Source: Micromonospora echinospora
GTDB taxonomy: Bacteria; Actinomycetota; Actinomycetes; Mycobacteriales; Micromonosporaceae
Direction: 5' to 3'
Assembly: GCF_014203425.1 (NCBI RefSeq)
Contig: NZ_JACHJC010000001.1
Span: forward strand, 6,713,501 to 6,777,500
DNA length: 64,000 bases
In this document: positions 28,019 through 36,934 of the stretch, piece by piece
Layout of the letters: each line of letters opens with the position of its first letter
How positions within the stretch are numbered: position 1 is the first letter of the stretch
Translations under genes and position numbers: made by a program
Notes under the pieces: generated by a model
What the model saw: the letters and a program-made list of their open reading frames with translations, nothing else
Told to the model about the DNA's origin: nothing
The model's database searches: none

Positions 28019-28048
28019 TTGCGCGCCCGCCCGGGTGGTCGGCATACT
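28019..28048 (+). promoter_or_regulatory. Promoter of the chorismate mutase attenuator
   Basis: TTGCGC at 28019-28024 and CATACT at 28043-28048 are spaced by 18 bases. Transcription would start about 7 bases later, at or next to GTG 28056, so the leader peptide mRNA would be leaderless. Confidence 0.45.
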
Positions 28049-28055
28049 CGACGAC

Positions 28056-28121
28056 GTGTTCGATCAGCGCTTCTACTTTTACTACGGCACCGGGAGTCCG
28101 GCAGCCGTGGGTCGCGCCTGA
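28056..28121 (+). CDS. Phe/Tyr-rich attenuation leader peptide
   Basis: A 21-codon ORF (GTG 28056, TGA 28119) contains the run FDQRFYFYYG: three Phe and three Tyr within nine residues. It lies immediately upstream of a strong intrinsic terminator and then the chorismate mutase gene. This is the pattern of ribosome-mediated attenuation, with charged tRNA-Phe or tRNA-Tyr as the signal. It is too short for ordinary gene finders. The codon run, terminator and antiterminator pairing all point the same way. Confidence 0.75.
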   Translation: MFDQRFYFYYGTGSPAAVGRA

Positions 28122-28168
28122 TCACAGACCTACGAAACGCCCCGGGCTCCCCGAGCCCGGGGCGTTTT
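28092..28168 (+). promoter_or_regulatory. Attenuator: antiterminator and terminator of the chorismate mutase gene
   Basis: The terminator has 15-base arms at 28135-28149 and 28153-28167 with a 3-base loop, followed by TTTT. A competing pairing exists between 28092-28101 (GGGAGTCCGG, just after the Tyr codons) and 28142-28151 (CCGGGCTCCC). It has ten base pairs including one wobble and would open the terminator's left arm. Stalling of a ribosome on the Phe/Tyr codons should favour it. Confidence 0.75.
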
Positions 28169-28214
28169 CGTCCCGGGATCCGGGTACCGGGCCCGAGCCC
28201 CGAGAGGGACGACG

Positions 28215-28568
28215 ATGATGACTGACGTGGTGGAGTCCAGCGGCAGCCTGGCGCGCAACGGCCGGCCTGCCGGCGCCGACCCGACCGGCGCCGCGGCGGC
28301 CCGGACCGGCACCGACGACGCGGCGGCGGCCGAGCGGATCGGCGAGATCCGGCGGCGGATCGACGAGATCGACAGCACCCTCATCGCGCTCTGGCAGGAG
28401 CGGGCCGCGCTCTCCCAGGAGGTCGGCGCGACCCGGATGGCCTCCGGTGGGACCCGGCTCGTGCTCTCCCGCGAACGGGAGATCCTGGAGCGGTTCCGCG
28501 CCGAACTCGGCGCCGACGGCACCCAGCTCGCGCTCCTGCTGCTGCGCGCCGGCCGCGGCCCGCTGTGA
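28215..28568 (+). CDS. Chorismate mutase (AroQ type)
   Basis: The enzyme rearranges chorismate to prephenate, the branch point to Phe and Tyr. The 117-residue protein has a roughly 30-residue Ala-rich head, then the AroQ helix 1 RIGEIRRRIDEIDSTLIALWQERAALSQEVG (about residues 38-68) with conserved Arg and Glu. The later REREILERFR matches helix 2-3 of the family. ATG 28215 (or ATG 28218) follows AGAGGGAC. Control by the upstream Phe/Tyr leader is consistent with the reaction. Confidence 0.88.
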   Translation: MMTDVVESSGSLARNGRPAGADPTGAAAARTGTDDAAAAERIGEIRRRIDEIDSTLIALWQERAALSQEVGATRMASGGTRLVLSREREILERFRAELGADGTQLALLLLRAGRGPL

Positions 28569-28607
28569 CGTCCGCGGAGACGCCGTGACGCCCCCGGAGA
28601 CGACGAA

Positions 28608-28642
28608 CCGCCTGCCGGCGTCGAGCTGACGCCGGCAGGCGG
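28608..28642. terminator. Bidirectional terminator between chorismate mutase gene and second ABC operon
   Basis: A perfect 15-bp stem (CCGCCTGCCGGCGTC with GACGCCGGCAGGCGG) and a GAGCT loop lie between convergent transcripts. Confidence 0.85.
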
Positions 28643-28653
28643 TCCGGTTCGGG

Positions 28654-29670
28654 TCAGGCCGCGTCGTGGGTGACGACGATCTCCCGCTTCTCCGCGAAGT
28701 GGCAGGCGCTCGGGTGATCCGAGCCCGGCCGGATCTGGAGCAGCGGAACCTCCTGGGCGCAGACGTCCTGCGCCTTCCAGCACCGGGTCCGGAACCGGCA
28801 GCCCGAGGGCGGGCTGATCGGCGAGGGGACGTCGCCCTGGAGCCGGATGATCGCCTTCCTGTCGCGCACCGTCGGGTCGGGCACCGGCACCGCCGACAGC
28901 AGCGCCTGGGTGTACGGGTGGGTCGGCCGCTCGTAGATCTCGTCCTCGGTGCCGATCTCCACCATCTTGCCCAGGTACATCACCGCGACCCGGTCGGAGA
29001 GGTGACGCACCACCGACAGGTCGTGGGCGATGAAGACGTACGAGAGACCGAACTCGCCCTGGAGCTTCTCCAGCAGGTTCATCACCTGCGCCTGGATGGA
29101 GACGTCGAGCGCCGACACCGGCTCGTCGCAGACGATCACCTCGGGGCGCAGTGCCAGCGCCCGGGCGATGCCGATGCGCTGCCGCTGACCGCCGGAGAAC
29201 TGGTGCGGGTACCGGTTGATGTGCTCCGGGTTGAGGCCGACCAGGTCGAGCAGCTCCTTGACCTTGCTGCGCCGGCTGCCGCGCGGAGCCACCTCGGGGT
29301 GGATCTCGAACGGCTCGCCGATCAGGTCACCCACAGTCATCCGGGGGTTGAGCGAGGTGTACGGGTCCTGCATCACCAGCTGGATCTGCCGGCGCAGCCG
29401 CCGCAGCGCGCCACCGGAGAGCTTGGAGATGTCCTGGCCCTTGTAGAGCACCTGACCGGCGGTCGGCTTCTCCAGGTTCATCAGCACCCGGGCCAGCGTC
29501 GACTTGCCGCAGCCGGACTCGCCGACCACGCCGAGCGTCTCGCCGGCCTTGAGTTCGAAGGAGACGCCGTCGACCGCCTTGACCTGGCCGATGGTCTTCT
29601 TGAACACCACGCCCCGGGTCACGGGGTAGTGCTTGACCAGGTCACGAACCTCGATGATGTTCTCAGTCAC
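28654..29670 (-). CDS. Oligopeptide ABC transporter ATP-binding protein (DppF/OppF-like), second operon
   Basis: This 338-residue ATPase has Walker A GESGCGKS, signature FSGGQRQR and Walker [13 protein letters not shown], with the family tail [15 protein letters not shown]. It is the last gene of the minus-strand operon and overlaps the preceding ATPase gene by 8 bp. Long stretches are identical or near identical to the protein of 13398-14426 (for example [18 protein letters not shown]), so the two operons arose by duplication. Confidence 0.92.
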   Translation of the reverse strand: MTENIIEVRDLVKHYPVTRGVVFKKTIGQVKAVDGVSFELKAGETLGVVGESGCGKSTLARVLMNLEKPTAGQVLYKGQDISKLSGGALRRLRRQIQLVMQDPYTSLNPRMTVGDLIGEPFEIHPEVAPRGSRRSKVKELLDLVGLNPEHINRYPHQFSGGQRQRIGIARALALRPEVIVCDEPVSALDVSIQAQVMNLLEKLQGEFGLSYVFIAHDLSVVRHLSDRVAVMYLGKMVEIGTEDEIYERPTHPYTQALLSAVPVPDPTVRDRKAIIRLQGDVPSPISPPSGCRFRTRCWKAQDVCAQEVPLLQIRPGSDHPSACHFAEKREIVVTHDAA

Positions 29671-30706
29671 GGTTCACCAGTTCCTCGGCGAAGTGGCAGG
29701 CGCTGGCCCGGCCGTTGCCCAGTTGCAGCAGCGGCGGGACCTTCTCCCGGCACACCGGCTGCGCCATCGGGCAACGCGGGTTGAACGCGCAGCCCGGCGG
29801 GATGTTCATCAGGTTCGGCGGGAGGCCCTTGATCGTGCGGAGCTCCTGCCCCTTCTCGTCCATCCGCGGGATCGAGTTGAGCAGGCCGAGCGTGTACGGG
29901 TGTGCCGGCTTGCGGTACAGGTCGTAGACGTCGGCTTCCTCGACGATCCGGCCGGCGTACATGACCGCGATCCGGTCCGCGACGTCGGCGACCACGCCGA
30001 GGTCGTGGGTGATCAGGATCATGCCCATCTGCCGTTCCCGCTGGAGCTCACCGAGCAGGTCCATGATCTGGGCCTGCACTGTCACGTCCAGGGCGGTGGT
30101 CGGTTCGTCGGCGATCAGCACCTCGGGGTCCAGCGCCAGCGACATGGCGATCATGGCGCGCTGCCGCATACCGCCGGAGAACTGGTGCGGGTAGTTGCTG
30201 AACCGGCCCTTGGCGTTGGGGATCTTCACCTGGTCGAGCATCTCGATCGCGCGCTTCTTGGCGTCCGAGCGGCTCATGCCGCGCCGGATGCGGAACTGCT
30301 CGGCGATCTGGAAGCCGACCGTGAAAACCGGGTTGAGGGCCGAGAGCGAGTCCTGGAAGATCATGGCGATGCCCTCGCCCCGGATCCGCCGCCGCTGCTC
30401 GGGGGACATGGTGAGCATGTCCTTGCCGTGGAAGCGCACCTGGCCACCGGTGACGAACCCGGGCGGGGTGTCCAGGATGCCCATGATGGTCTGCGCGGTG
30501 ACGCTCTTGCCGGAGCCCGATTCGCCGAGCACGGCGAGGGTCTCCCCCGCCTCGACGTGGTACGTGACTCCGTTGATGACCTTGGCGACGCCGTCCCGGG
30601 TACGGAACTCCACCCGAAGGTCGTCGACCTCGAGCAGCCGGCCCGAGGGGCGGCCGGATCCGTCGGCGCCCGGCGAGGACTGCTCGGACACGAGAATGTC
30701 GGACAA
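29663..30706 (-). CDS. Oligopeptide ABC transporter ATP-binding protein (DppD/OppD-like), second operon
   Basis: This 347-residue ATPase has Walker A GESGSGKS, signature FSGGMRQR, Walker [14 protein letters not shown] and the Cys-containing end [12 protein letters not shown]. It lies 10 bp after permease C. The counterpart at 12377 has the same [21 protein letters not shown] opening (here [17 protein letters not shown]), which shows the paralogy. Confidence 0.92.
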   Translation of the reverse strand: MSDILVSEQSSPGADGSGRPSGRLLEVDDLRVEFRTRDGVAKVINGVTYHVEAGETLAVLGESGSGKSVTAQTIMGILDTPPGFVTGGQVRFHGKDMLTMSPEQRRRIRGEGIAMIFQDSLSALNPVFTVGFQIAEQFRIRRGMSRSDAKKRAIEMLDQVKIPNAKGRFSNYPHQFSGGMRQRAMIAMSLALDPEVLIADEPTTALDVTVQAQIMDLLGELQRERQMGMILITHDLGVVADVADRIAVMYAGRIVEEADVYDLYRKPAHPYTLGLLNSIPRMDEKGQELRTIKGLPPNLMNIPPGCAFNPRCPMAQPVCREKVPPLLQLGNGRASACHFAEELVNRD

Positions 30707-30716
30707 CTCAGTTCCC

Positions 30717-31700
30717 CTATCGGAGCTTCGGGTCGAGGGCCTCGCGGACCGCCTCGCCGAGCATGACGAAGCTCAGCACGGCGGCGACGAGGAACGCGGC
30801 GGGGAAGAACAGCAGGAAGGGCGAGACCCGGATGTAGTTCTGCGCCTCGCTGATCATGATGCCCCAGGAGACGACCGGGCTCTTCAGGCCGATGCCCAGG
30901 AACGAGAGCGTGGCCTCCGCGCCGATGAACGAGCCGACCATGATCGTGCCGTAGACCAGAAGCGGGGCCAGGCAGTTCGGCAGCAGGTGCTTGAGGATGA
31001 TCCGGCCGGTGCTGGCGCCGAGCGCGCGGGCCGCGACGATGTAGTCGGCCTCCTTGGTGGAGAGCACCGAGGACCGCATCAGCCGCATCACCACCGGCCA
31101 GCTCAGCACGCTCAGGGACAGGATGACCAGACCCATGATCGTCCACTCGCCGTTGTCGCTGCCGGACCCGTTGAACGTGGTCAGGATGACGATCGAGCCG
31201 AGCACGAACGGCAGGCCGAAGAAGATGTCCGCGATACGGGACAGCAGCGCGTCCACCCAGCCGCCGCGGTAGCCGGCGATGATGCCCATCGTGCCGCCGA
31301 CGAGCAGCGTCAGGACGGTGGAGACCACTGCCACCACGATCGAGGCGCGGGCACCGTAGATGACCCGGGCGTAGACGTCGCGGCCCTGCACGTCGTAGCC
31401 GAACCAGGCGGCCGACGACGGCTCGACCCGGCTGCGGTCCAGCGAGCCGTTCACCGCGTCGCCGGAGGTGAACAGCCACGGGAAGGCCGCCATCACGAGG
31501 AACACCAGGATGATCGTCGCCGAGATCCAGAACAGCGGCTTGCGGCGCAGGTCGATCCAGGCGTCACCGAGCAGGCCACGCGGCTTGTTCTGCTTCGCGC
31601 TCTCCGGCAGGCCCGCGTTGGTGGGCGCGCCCGACCCCGCCTCGGTGGGCATGGTCGCGGGCGGCGTCGACACGATCGACGCGGTATTCGGGTCACTCAT
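30717..31700 (-). CDS. Oligopeptide ABC transporter permease (DppC/OppC-like), second operon
   Basis: This 327-residue permease has a hydrophilic head of about 50 residues, membrane helices beginning near WISATIILVFLVMAAFPWLF, an EAA loop (ADYIVAARALGASTGRIILK) and a FLGIGLKSP segment. It ends ALDPKLR, matching the first operon's permease C. ATG 31700 sits inside the stop of the upstream mini-ORF (ATGA). Confidence 0.9.
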   Translation of the reverse strand: MSDPNTASIVSTPPATMPTEAGSGAPTNAGLPESAKQNKPRGLLGDAWIDLRRKPLFWISATIILVFLVMAAFPWLFTSGDAVNGSLDRSRVEPSSAAWFGYDVQGRDVYARVIYGARASIVVAVVSTVLTLLVGGTMGIIAGYRGGWVDALLSRIADIFFGLPFVLGSIVILTTFNGSGSDNGEWTIMGLVILSLSVLSWPVVMRLMRSSVLSTKEADYIVAARALGASTGRIILKHLLPNCLAPLLVYGTIMVGSFIGAEATLSFLGIGLKSPVVSWGIMISEAQNYIRVSPFLLFFPAAFLVAAVLSFVMLGEAVREALDPKLR

Positions 31701-31783
31701 GCCCGTACCTCGCTGCGCTCGGCACGGGCGTGGTTGCCCGCGCAGACTGCTGGGACGTTTCGTACGCTGCGGCGGTCACTCAT
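31697..31783 (-). CDS. Mini-ORF bridging permease B and permease C, second operon
   Basis: An ATG overlapping the permease B stop (ATGAGTGA) opens a 28-codon ORF whose TGA overlaps the ATG of permease C (ATGA). It begins MSDRRSVRN and ends AERSEVRA, so it shares the last residues and the start overlap with the 9-codon mini-ORF at 11388-11417, but has an extra middle. The final codons contain GAGGT, a possible ribosome site for permease C. Confidence 0.45.
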   Translation of the reverse strand: MSDRRSVRNVPAVCAGNHARAERSEVRA

Positions 31784-32702
31784 AGCGGATCCTCGGGTCG
31801 AGGGCGGCGTAGAGCAGGTCCACCACCAGGTTCATGATGAGATAGACGAGCACCAACACCACGACGATGCCGACAACGGTAGCGCTCTCCTTGGTGACGA
31901 TCGAGCGGAGCACCTGCCGGCCGATGCCGTTGATGCCGAAGATGCCCTCCGTCACGATCGCGCCACCCATCAGCGCGCCGAGGTCGGTGCCGAGCAGGGT
32001 GACCACCGGGATGAGCGAGTTGCGCAGCAGGTGCACGCCGACCACGCGGCGCATCGGGAGGCCCTTGGCGATCGCGGTGCGGACGTAGTCGGCACGCCGG
32101 TTCTCGGCGATGCTCGTACGCGCCACGCGGGCGATGTACGCCATCGATGCGCTTCCGAGCACGAAGCCCGGCACGATCAGTTCACTGAACCGCATCTCGT
32201 TGGACACGGTCGGGTTGATGATGCCCCACTTAACACCGAGCAGCCACTGCAGCACGAAGCCGATGACGAAGACCGGGAGGGCGATCAGGAAGAGGGTGGA
32301 GACCAGGACCAGGTTGTCCAGGAAGCCGTTGCGCCGCAGGCCGGTCAGGATGCCCGCGCCGAGACCGATCACGGCCTCGATGGCGAGGGCGACCACCGCC
32401 AGCTTCAGGGTGTTCGGGTACGACGTGGCGATGATGTCGCTGATCTCGCGACCGCCGAACGTGATACCGAAGTCACCCTGCATAAGGTTCTTCATGTAGC
32501 TGGCGTACTGCACCCAGATCGACTCGTCGAGGTTGTACTTCTCGGTCATCATGGCGCGGTAGTTCGGCGGGCAACCGCGGTCGCCGCACTTGCCGGCGAA
32601 GGGGTCACCGGGCACTGACCAGACGAGCCAGTAGATCAGGAACGTCGTACCGATGAACACCGGGACGAGTTGCAGCAGCCGTCTCAAGAGATAACGGCCC
32701 AT
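31776..32702 (-). CDS. Oligopeptide ABC transporter permease (DppB/OppB-like), second operon
   Basis: This 308-residue permease has the opening MGRYLLRRLLQLVPVFIGTT, an EAA loop (ADYVRTAIAKGLPMRRVVG) and the ending LVVDLLYAALDPRIRYE, which matches the end of the first operon's permease B. It follows the SBP gene by 146 bp, in which hairpins occur. With permease C it makes the channel. Confidence 0.9.
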   Translation of the reverse strand: MGRYLLRRLLQLVPVFIGTTFLIYWLVWSVPGDPFAGKCGDRGCPPNYRAMMTEKYNLDESIWVQYASYMKNLMQGDFGITFGGREISDIIATSYPNTLKLAVVALAIEAVIGLGAGILTGLRRNGFLDNLVLVSTLFLIALPVFVIGFVLQWLLGVKWGIINPTVSNEMRFSELIVPGFVLGSASMAYIARVARTSIAENRRADYVRTAIAKGLPMRRVVGVHLLRNSLIPVVTLLGTDLGALMGGAIVTEGIFGINGIGRQVLRSIVTKESATVVGIVVVLVLVYLIMNLVVDLLYAALDPRIRYE

Positions 32703-32759
32703 GGGGTGGTCCTCCAGACAGGGAGCGCCGGGGCGGGCCGGCGCGACGGCGACAACGTT

Positions 32760-32787
32760 GCGAGGGGTTCGTTGTACACCCCCTCGC
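32760..32787 (-). terminator. Hairpin between SBP and permease genes, second operon
   Basis: Arms GCGAGGGG and CCCCTCGC flank 12 bases in the SBP-permease spacer. A second, looser CCCCGGG/CCCGGGG pairing lies at 32795-32834, nearer the SBP stop. Together they may reduce read-through, like the hairpin at 10380-10412 of the first operon. Confidence 0.45.
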
Positions 32788-32848
32788 GGAACGGCCCCGG
32801 GCCGGACTCACCGGTAGGCGAGCCCGACCCGGGGTCAGAGCGTTCGGA

Positions 32849-34492
32849 TCAGAGCTCGACCGAGGTGATGTCGAGCTCGCCGACGTTGGTCAGCTCCAGC
32901 TTCTTGATCTTCTCCGAGTGGCCGGACTGCTGGCCACCGAAGTAGATCGGCATGGTCGGAACGTCCTGGTCGATCAGCTTGACGGCCTCAGCGAACTTCT
33001 TGTGGGCCTCCTCGATGCTGGGGGCCGCGGTGGCCTCCTTCGAGAGGGCGTCCACCTGCGGGTTGCTGTACTTGCCGTCGTTCGAGGAACCACCGGTGAC
33101 GTAGAGCGGGTTGATCCAGTTCTCCACGTCCGGGTAGTCCTGCTGCCAGCCGGCCCGGTACGCGCCGGTCATCTTGTAGGCGTTGATGTTGGCGCGGAAG
33201 ACCGCGAAGGTCGGCACGCCGACGGCGACCGCGTCGATGCCCAGGTTGGTCTTGATCTGCTGGGCGACGGCCTCCATCCACTCCTTGTGGCTGGCGTCCG
33301 CGTTGTACGACAGGGTCAGCTTGCCCTTGAAGCCACCGGACTCGGCGTACAGCTGCTTGGCCTGGGCCACGTCGAACTTGCAGGCGGTGCAGTTGCCCGG
33401 CTCGGCGCCCGGGGTCAGCGGGTTGGCCCAGCTGTCGGCCGGCTTACGGGTACCGAAGAAGATCTTGTCGGTGATCGCCTGCCGGTCGATGGACAGCGAG
33501 ATCGCCTTGCGCAGCTTCGGGTCCTTGAAGCGGGCGTCGTAGATCGGGAAGGCGATGATGCCGGTCGACGGGGTGGTCGAGGCCATCGCCCGCTCGCCCA
33601 GGTCGGTCTTCCACTTCTCACCGGCCAGCGCGGAGACCGGAACCTGCTGCTGGAAGTCCAGGTTGCCGGCGAGCAGGTCGTTGTAGGCCGCCGTGTCGTC
33701 CTGGTAGATCTTGACGGTGACGTCCTTGACCTTCATCTTGTCGCGCAGGCTGTAGTCGTCGAAGCGGGTCAGCTTGATCTCGACGTCGTCCTGCCAGGAG
33801 ACGAGCTTGACCGGGCCGTTACCGATCGGCTTCTTGCCGAACTCCGCCGGAGTGGTGGAGAAGAAGGCGTCCGGCAGCGGCACGAAGGCGCTGTAGCCGA
33901 GCTTGGTCGGGAACACGGCGGTCGGCGCGTTCAGCGTGACCTCGAAGTTCCAGTCGTCGACGACCTTGAGGCCGGACATGTCCTTCTTGGCCGGCTCCGG
34001 AGCCTTCTGCGCGCCGTCCGGGCCGTCCGGGTCCTCGGTGTAGACCTCGTCGAAGCCCTGGATGTCGGAGAAGAAGGAGGCGTTCTGCGCGCCGTTCGGG
34101 CCGTACGCCGCCCAGTTCCAGGCCTTGACGAAGCTCTCGGCCTTGACGGTGGTGCCGTCGTGGAACTTGGTGTTCTGCTTGATCTTGATCTTGAAGACCT
34201 TCGAGTCGCTCGTCTCGATCGACTCGGCGAGCAGGTTCTGCGGCGCCCCACCGTTGTTGGGGTACTCGACCAGACCGCTCCACATCCAGTCGATGATCGC
34301 GCCGCCACCGGTCTCGGTGGTGTTCGCCGGAACCAGGGGGTTCTCCGGCTGGGTACCGTCGATGACGATCGCGCCGTCCGAGCTGGCGCCGGCGTCGCCA
34401 CCGTCGTTGTTCCCGCTGGAGCAGCCGGACGCGACGAGCGCGAATGCCGCGCCCACCGCGAGCGCGCCGCTCGCCCGCTTCGAGACTCTCAT
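32849..34492 (-). CDS. Oligopeptide-type ABC transporter substrate-binding lipoprotein, second operon
   Basis: This 547-residue SBP_bac_5 protein has a lipoprotein signal and lipobox VASGC (Cys24). It shares blocks with the first operon's SBP, for example the ISLSIDRQAI block and NADASHKEWMEA near residues 330-410. I chose ATG 34492, preceded by AGAGGAGG about 10 bases away; the upstream in-frame start adds a non-signal-like extension. It is the first gene of the operon, and the upstream region is long. Confidence 0.9.
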   Translation of the reverse strand: MRVSKRASGALAVGAAFALVASGCSSGNNDGGDAGASSDGAIVIDGTQPENPLVPANTTETGGGAIIDWMWSGLVEYPNNGGAPQNLLAESIETSDSKVFKIKIKQNTKFHDGTTVKAESFVKAWNWAAYGPNGAQNASFFSDIQGFDEVYTEDPDGPDGAQKAPEPAKKDMSGLKVVDDWNFEVTLNAPTAVFPTKLGYSAFVPLPDAFFSTTPAEFGKKPIGNGPVKLVSWQDDVEIKLTRFDDYSLRDKMKVKDVTVKIYQDDTAAYNDLLAGNLDFQQQVPVSALAGEKWKTDLGERAMASTTPSTGIIAFPIYDARFKDPKLRKAISLSIDRQAITDKIFFGTRKPADSWANPLTPGAEPGNCTACKFDVAQAKQLYAESGGFKGKLTLSYNADASHKEWMEAVAQQIKTNLGIDAVAVGVPTFAVFRANINAYKMTGAYRAGWQQDYPDVENWINPLYVTGGSSNDGKYSNPQVDALSKEATAAPSIEEAHKKFAEAVKLIDQDVPTMPIYFGGQQSGHSEKIKKLELTNVGELDITSVEL

Positions 34493-35073
34493 TCCGAGGG
34501 GCCTCCTCTTTCTTAACCTGGTTCCGTCGTGGGTTTCACGCACGTTTGGGGGTGACACCACCGGCGACCCGGACAGCGGGACGTCGGTTTACCGCAGAGG
34601 ATTTCGGGACACCCCAGGGGTACCGATCCGCCGGGCGCCACACCTTGGACGTGGGCACCGCGCAGGGTCGACAACCACGCGGCGGACGCTGGTGGCGGCG
34701 TCACGTGGTCGGCAGGCCCGACGAGATGCCTCACACCGGGGGGTGAGGTGCTGCAACTGTGACACCCACCGGGCCTTTCCGTGAAGGTGCCGTTATCAAG
34801 ACGTTAGTTGCCCGCCACGTTGCCGATACTTGAGAAAAGATCACAAAGCGTACGGACGATAGGGCCCTGAACAGGCAAGACGGGCAGGTAGGGGTTGACG
34901 GACGTCCCTGCCGCCCGCAAGCGCTGTGACGAGGACCGCGCCCGCTCCGGGCCCGTCGACAGGCGCACGACTGCGGCTTTTTTGTCCGTCCGGAGGATAC
35001 CGACGTCAACTTGCGGACACCAACAACCCCCGGGGGGACGATGTCTCCCAGGGGGTCACCGTGCGGCGCGGGC
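34493..35073. other. Intergenic region upstream of the second ABC operon
   Basis: No gene is supported in these 581 bases. They hold the 5' region of the SBP gene, a short inverted repeat at 34729-34748 (CCTCAC and GTGAGG), a T-run at about 34976-34983 and, near the other end, a candidate terminator for the response regulator. Composition is clearly less GC-rich than the coding regions around 34770-34870. I could not place a promoter with confidence. Confidence 0.5.
35026..35056 (-). terminator. Possible terminator of the PspC-kinase/regulator pair
   Basis: Ten-base arms (ACCCCCGGGG and CCCAGGGGGT, one mismatch) around an 11-base loop lie 17 bases after the response-regulator stop on the minus strand. 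Confidence 0.5.
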
Positions 35074-35751
35074 TCAGACCAGGCGGCGGTCCGCGGCCCA
35101 GCGGGACAGCTCGTACCGGTTCGACATCTGGAGCTTGCGCAGGACGTTGGAGACGTGCGTCTCAACCGTCTTGATCGAGATGTACAGCTCCTTGGCGATC
35201 TCCTTGTAGGCGTAGCCGCGGGCGAGCAGCCGGAGCACCTCGCGCTCCCGGTTGGTGAGCTGGTCCAGCTCGGGGTCGGCCACCGGCGCGTCCGGCCGGG
35301 ACGCGAACGCGTCCAGCACGAACCCGGCCAGCCGAGGGCTGAAAACGGCGTCACCCTCGGCCACCCGGCGGATCGCGTCGGTCAGCTCCTCCGGGGAGAT
35401 CGTCTTGGTGACGTACCCCCGCGCGCCGGCGCGGATCAGCCCGATGACGTCCTCGGCCGCGTCGGAGACGCTCAGCGCGAGGAACCGCACCTGCGGGTGG
35501 GTACGCCGCATCGCCTCCAGCACGGCACGGCCACCGCCGTCGGGCATGTGCACGTCGAGAAGCACCACGTCCGGCTGGGTGGCCGCGATCCGGGTCACCG
35601 CCTCGGCCACCGAGCTGGCCTCGCCGACCACCTCGACCCGCGCGCCCAGCTCGGCGCGGACGCCGGCCCGGAACATCGCGTGGTCGTCGACGAGGAAGAC
35701 CCGCAGCGGCCCTCGCGGCGCCGTGCCCTCGACCGGTTCCTGCTCGGACAT
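35074..35751 (-). CDS. LuxR-family response regulator
   Basis: This 225-residue regulator has a receiver domain (acidic pair D22-D23, phospho-acceptor D66 in LLDVHMPDGG, conserved Lys in YVTKTISPEEL). It ends in a LuxR helix-turn-helix (LTNREREVLRLLARGYAYKEIA and ISIKTVETHVSNVLRKL). ATG 35751 is one base beyond the stop of the PspC-domain kinase gene, so the two are a two-component pair. Targets may include the divergent PspC/LiaF-like gene, as in LiaSR-type systems; that is inference. Confidence 0.92.
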   Translation of the reverse strand: MSEQEPVEGTAPRGPLRVFLVDDHAMFRAGVRAELGARVEVVGEASSVAEAVTRIAATQPDVVLLDVHMPDGGGRAVLEAMRRTHPQVRFLALSVSDAAEDVIGLIRAGARGYVTKTISPEELTDAIRRVAEGDAVFSPRLAGFVLDAFASRPDAPVADPELDQLTNREREVLRLLARGYAYKEIAKELYISIKTVETHVSNVLRKLQMSNRYELSRWAADRRLV

Positions 35752-35752
35752 G

Positions 35753-36934
35753 TCACCTGTCCCTTTCCGCCGTGGAGCCGGAGCCGCTGATCGGCAGGAT
35801 CAGCCGGACCTCGGTCCCCTCTCCCGGCTCGGACCGGATCTCCGCCCGGCCGCCGTGCCGCTTCATCCGCCCGATGATCGATCCTCGGACGCCGTGCCGG
35901 TGATTCTCCACCGTATCCGGGTCGAAGCCCTTGCCCCGGTCCCGGACGAAGACGCTCACCTGTTCCGGCTCCACCTCGGCGAAGAGCGACACGGTCTGCA
36001 CACCGGCGTGCCGGGCCGCGTTCACAAGAGCCTCCCGGGCGGCGGCCACGAGGGCGCCCACCCGCTCGTCGGTCTCCCGGTCGCCGACGACCACCGCCTC
36101 GACAGTGATGGCGAACGTGTCCTCCACCTCGGCGGCGGCCTGCTCCAGCGCGGCCGCGAACCGCTCGGTCGGCGAGGCGGTCGGCTTGTAGAGCCAGTTG
36201 CGCAGCGAGCGCTCCTGGCCACGGGCCAGCCGCTGCACCGTCTTGACGTCGCTGGCGTTGCGCTGGATCAGGGCCAGCGTGTGCAGCACCTGGTCGTGGA
36301 CCATGGCGGCCAACTCGGCCCGCTCCTGCTCGCGGATGCGTCCCTCCCGCTCCGACCGGAGCTGGTTCCAGGTCCGCCAGAGGACCGGACCGGTCACCAC
36401 GCCGACGCCGGCCAGCCCGACCAGCGCGAAGATCACGCCGTTGAGCACCGCGTCGAAGTTCTGCGCCGGTGAGTAGACGGCCGCCACGCCGATGATGCCG
36501 ACCGCGACGAGCACGCCGCCGCCGATGAAGCGCAGCACGAACGCGCGCCGGTCGGTCTCCTCCACCACCGCGCCCAGCCAGGGCACCGCCGCGTCGCCCC
36601 ACTGCCGGCGCCGCTCCGGGCCGGACTGGTGCCAGATGACGCCCGCGCCGACCGCGATGATCGCTACCAGCCAGCCGGCGGTGCCGGCCGCGCCCACCGA
36701 GTTGAAGGCGAACACCTGCAACAGCAGTACGCCCAGCCCGATCGCCACGAACGGCAGCAGCTGGGCGAGGTCACGGCGCGGTGGGACGGCGGTGTCGCCG
36801 GGGCGGGGTGGCACCACCGCCCAGAAAGCGGCGTAGAGCAGCAGCCCGAGGCCGCTGAGCCCGAGCAGGACCATGAACGCCATCCGCACCCGCAGCACCG
36901 GGATGCCCAGGTGCTCGGCGATGCCCGCGGCCAC
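35753..36934 (-). CDS. PspC-domain sensor histidine kinase
   Basis: This is a 393-residue kinase from the GTG at 36934. It has the end of a PspC domain (VLRVRMAFMVLLGLSGLGLLLYAAFWAVVPPRPG) and further membrane segments to about residue 170. The HisKA_3 histidine is in MVHDQVLHTLALIQ, and the ATPase domain has REALVNAARHAG and DRGKGFD. The conserved start of PspC (LYRATEHRLAAG) is encoded in frame upstream of the GTG but has no ATG, GTG or TTG. An ATC at 37001-37003 with GGGAG 6 bases upstream may be the true start. It is coupled to the regulator gene. Confidence 0.85.
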   Translation of the reverse strand: MAAGIAEHLGIPVLRVRMAFMVLLGLSGLGLLLYAAFWAVVPPRPGDTAVPPRRDLAQLLPFVAIGLGVLLLQVFAFNSVGAAGTAGWLVAIIAVGAGVIWHQSGPERRRQWGDAAVPWLGAVVEETDRRAFVLRFIGGGVLVAVGIIGVAAVYSPAQNFDAVLNGVIFALVGLAGVGVVTGPVLWRTWNQLRSEREGRIREQERAELAAMVHDQVLHTLALIQRNASDVKTVQRLARGQERSLRNWLYKPTASPTERFAAALEQAAAEVEDTFAITVEAVVVGDRETDERVGALVAAAREALVNAARHAGVQTVSLFAEVEPEQVSVFVRDRGKGFDPDTVENHRHGVRGSIIGRMKRHGGRAEIRSEPGEGTEVRLILPISGSGSTAERDR

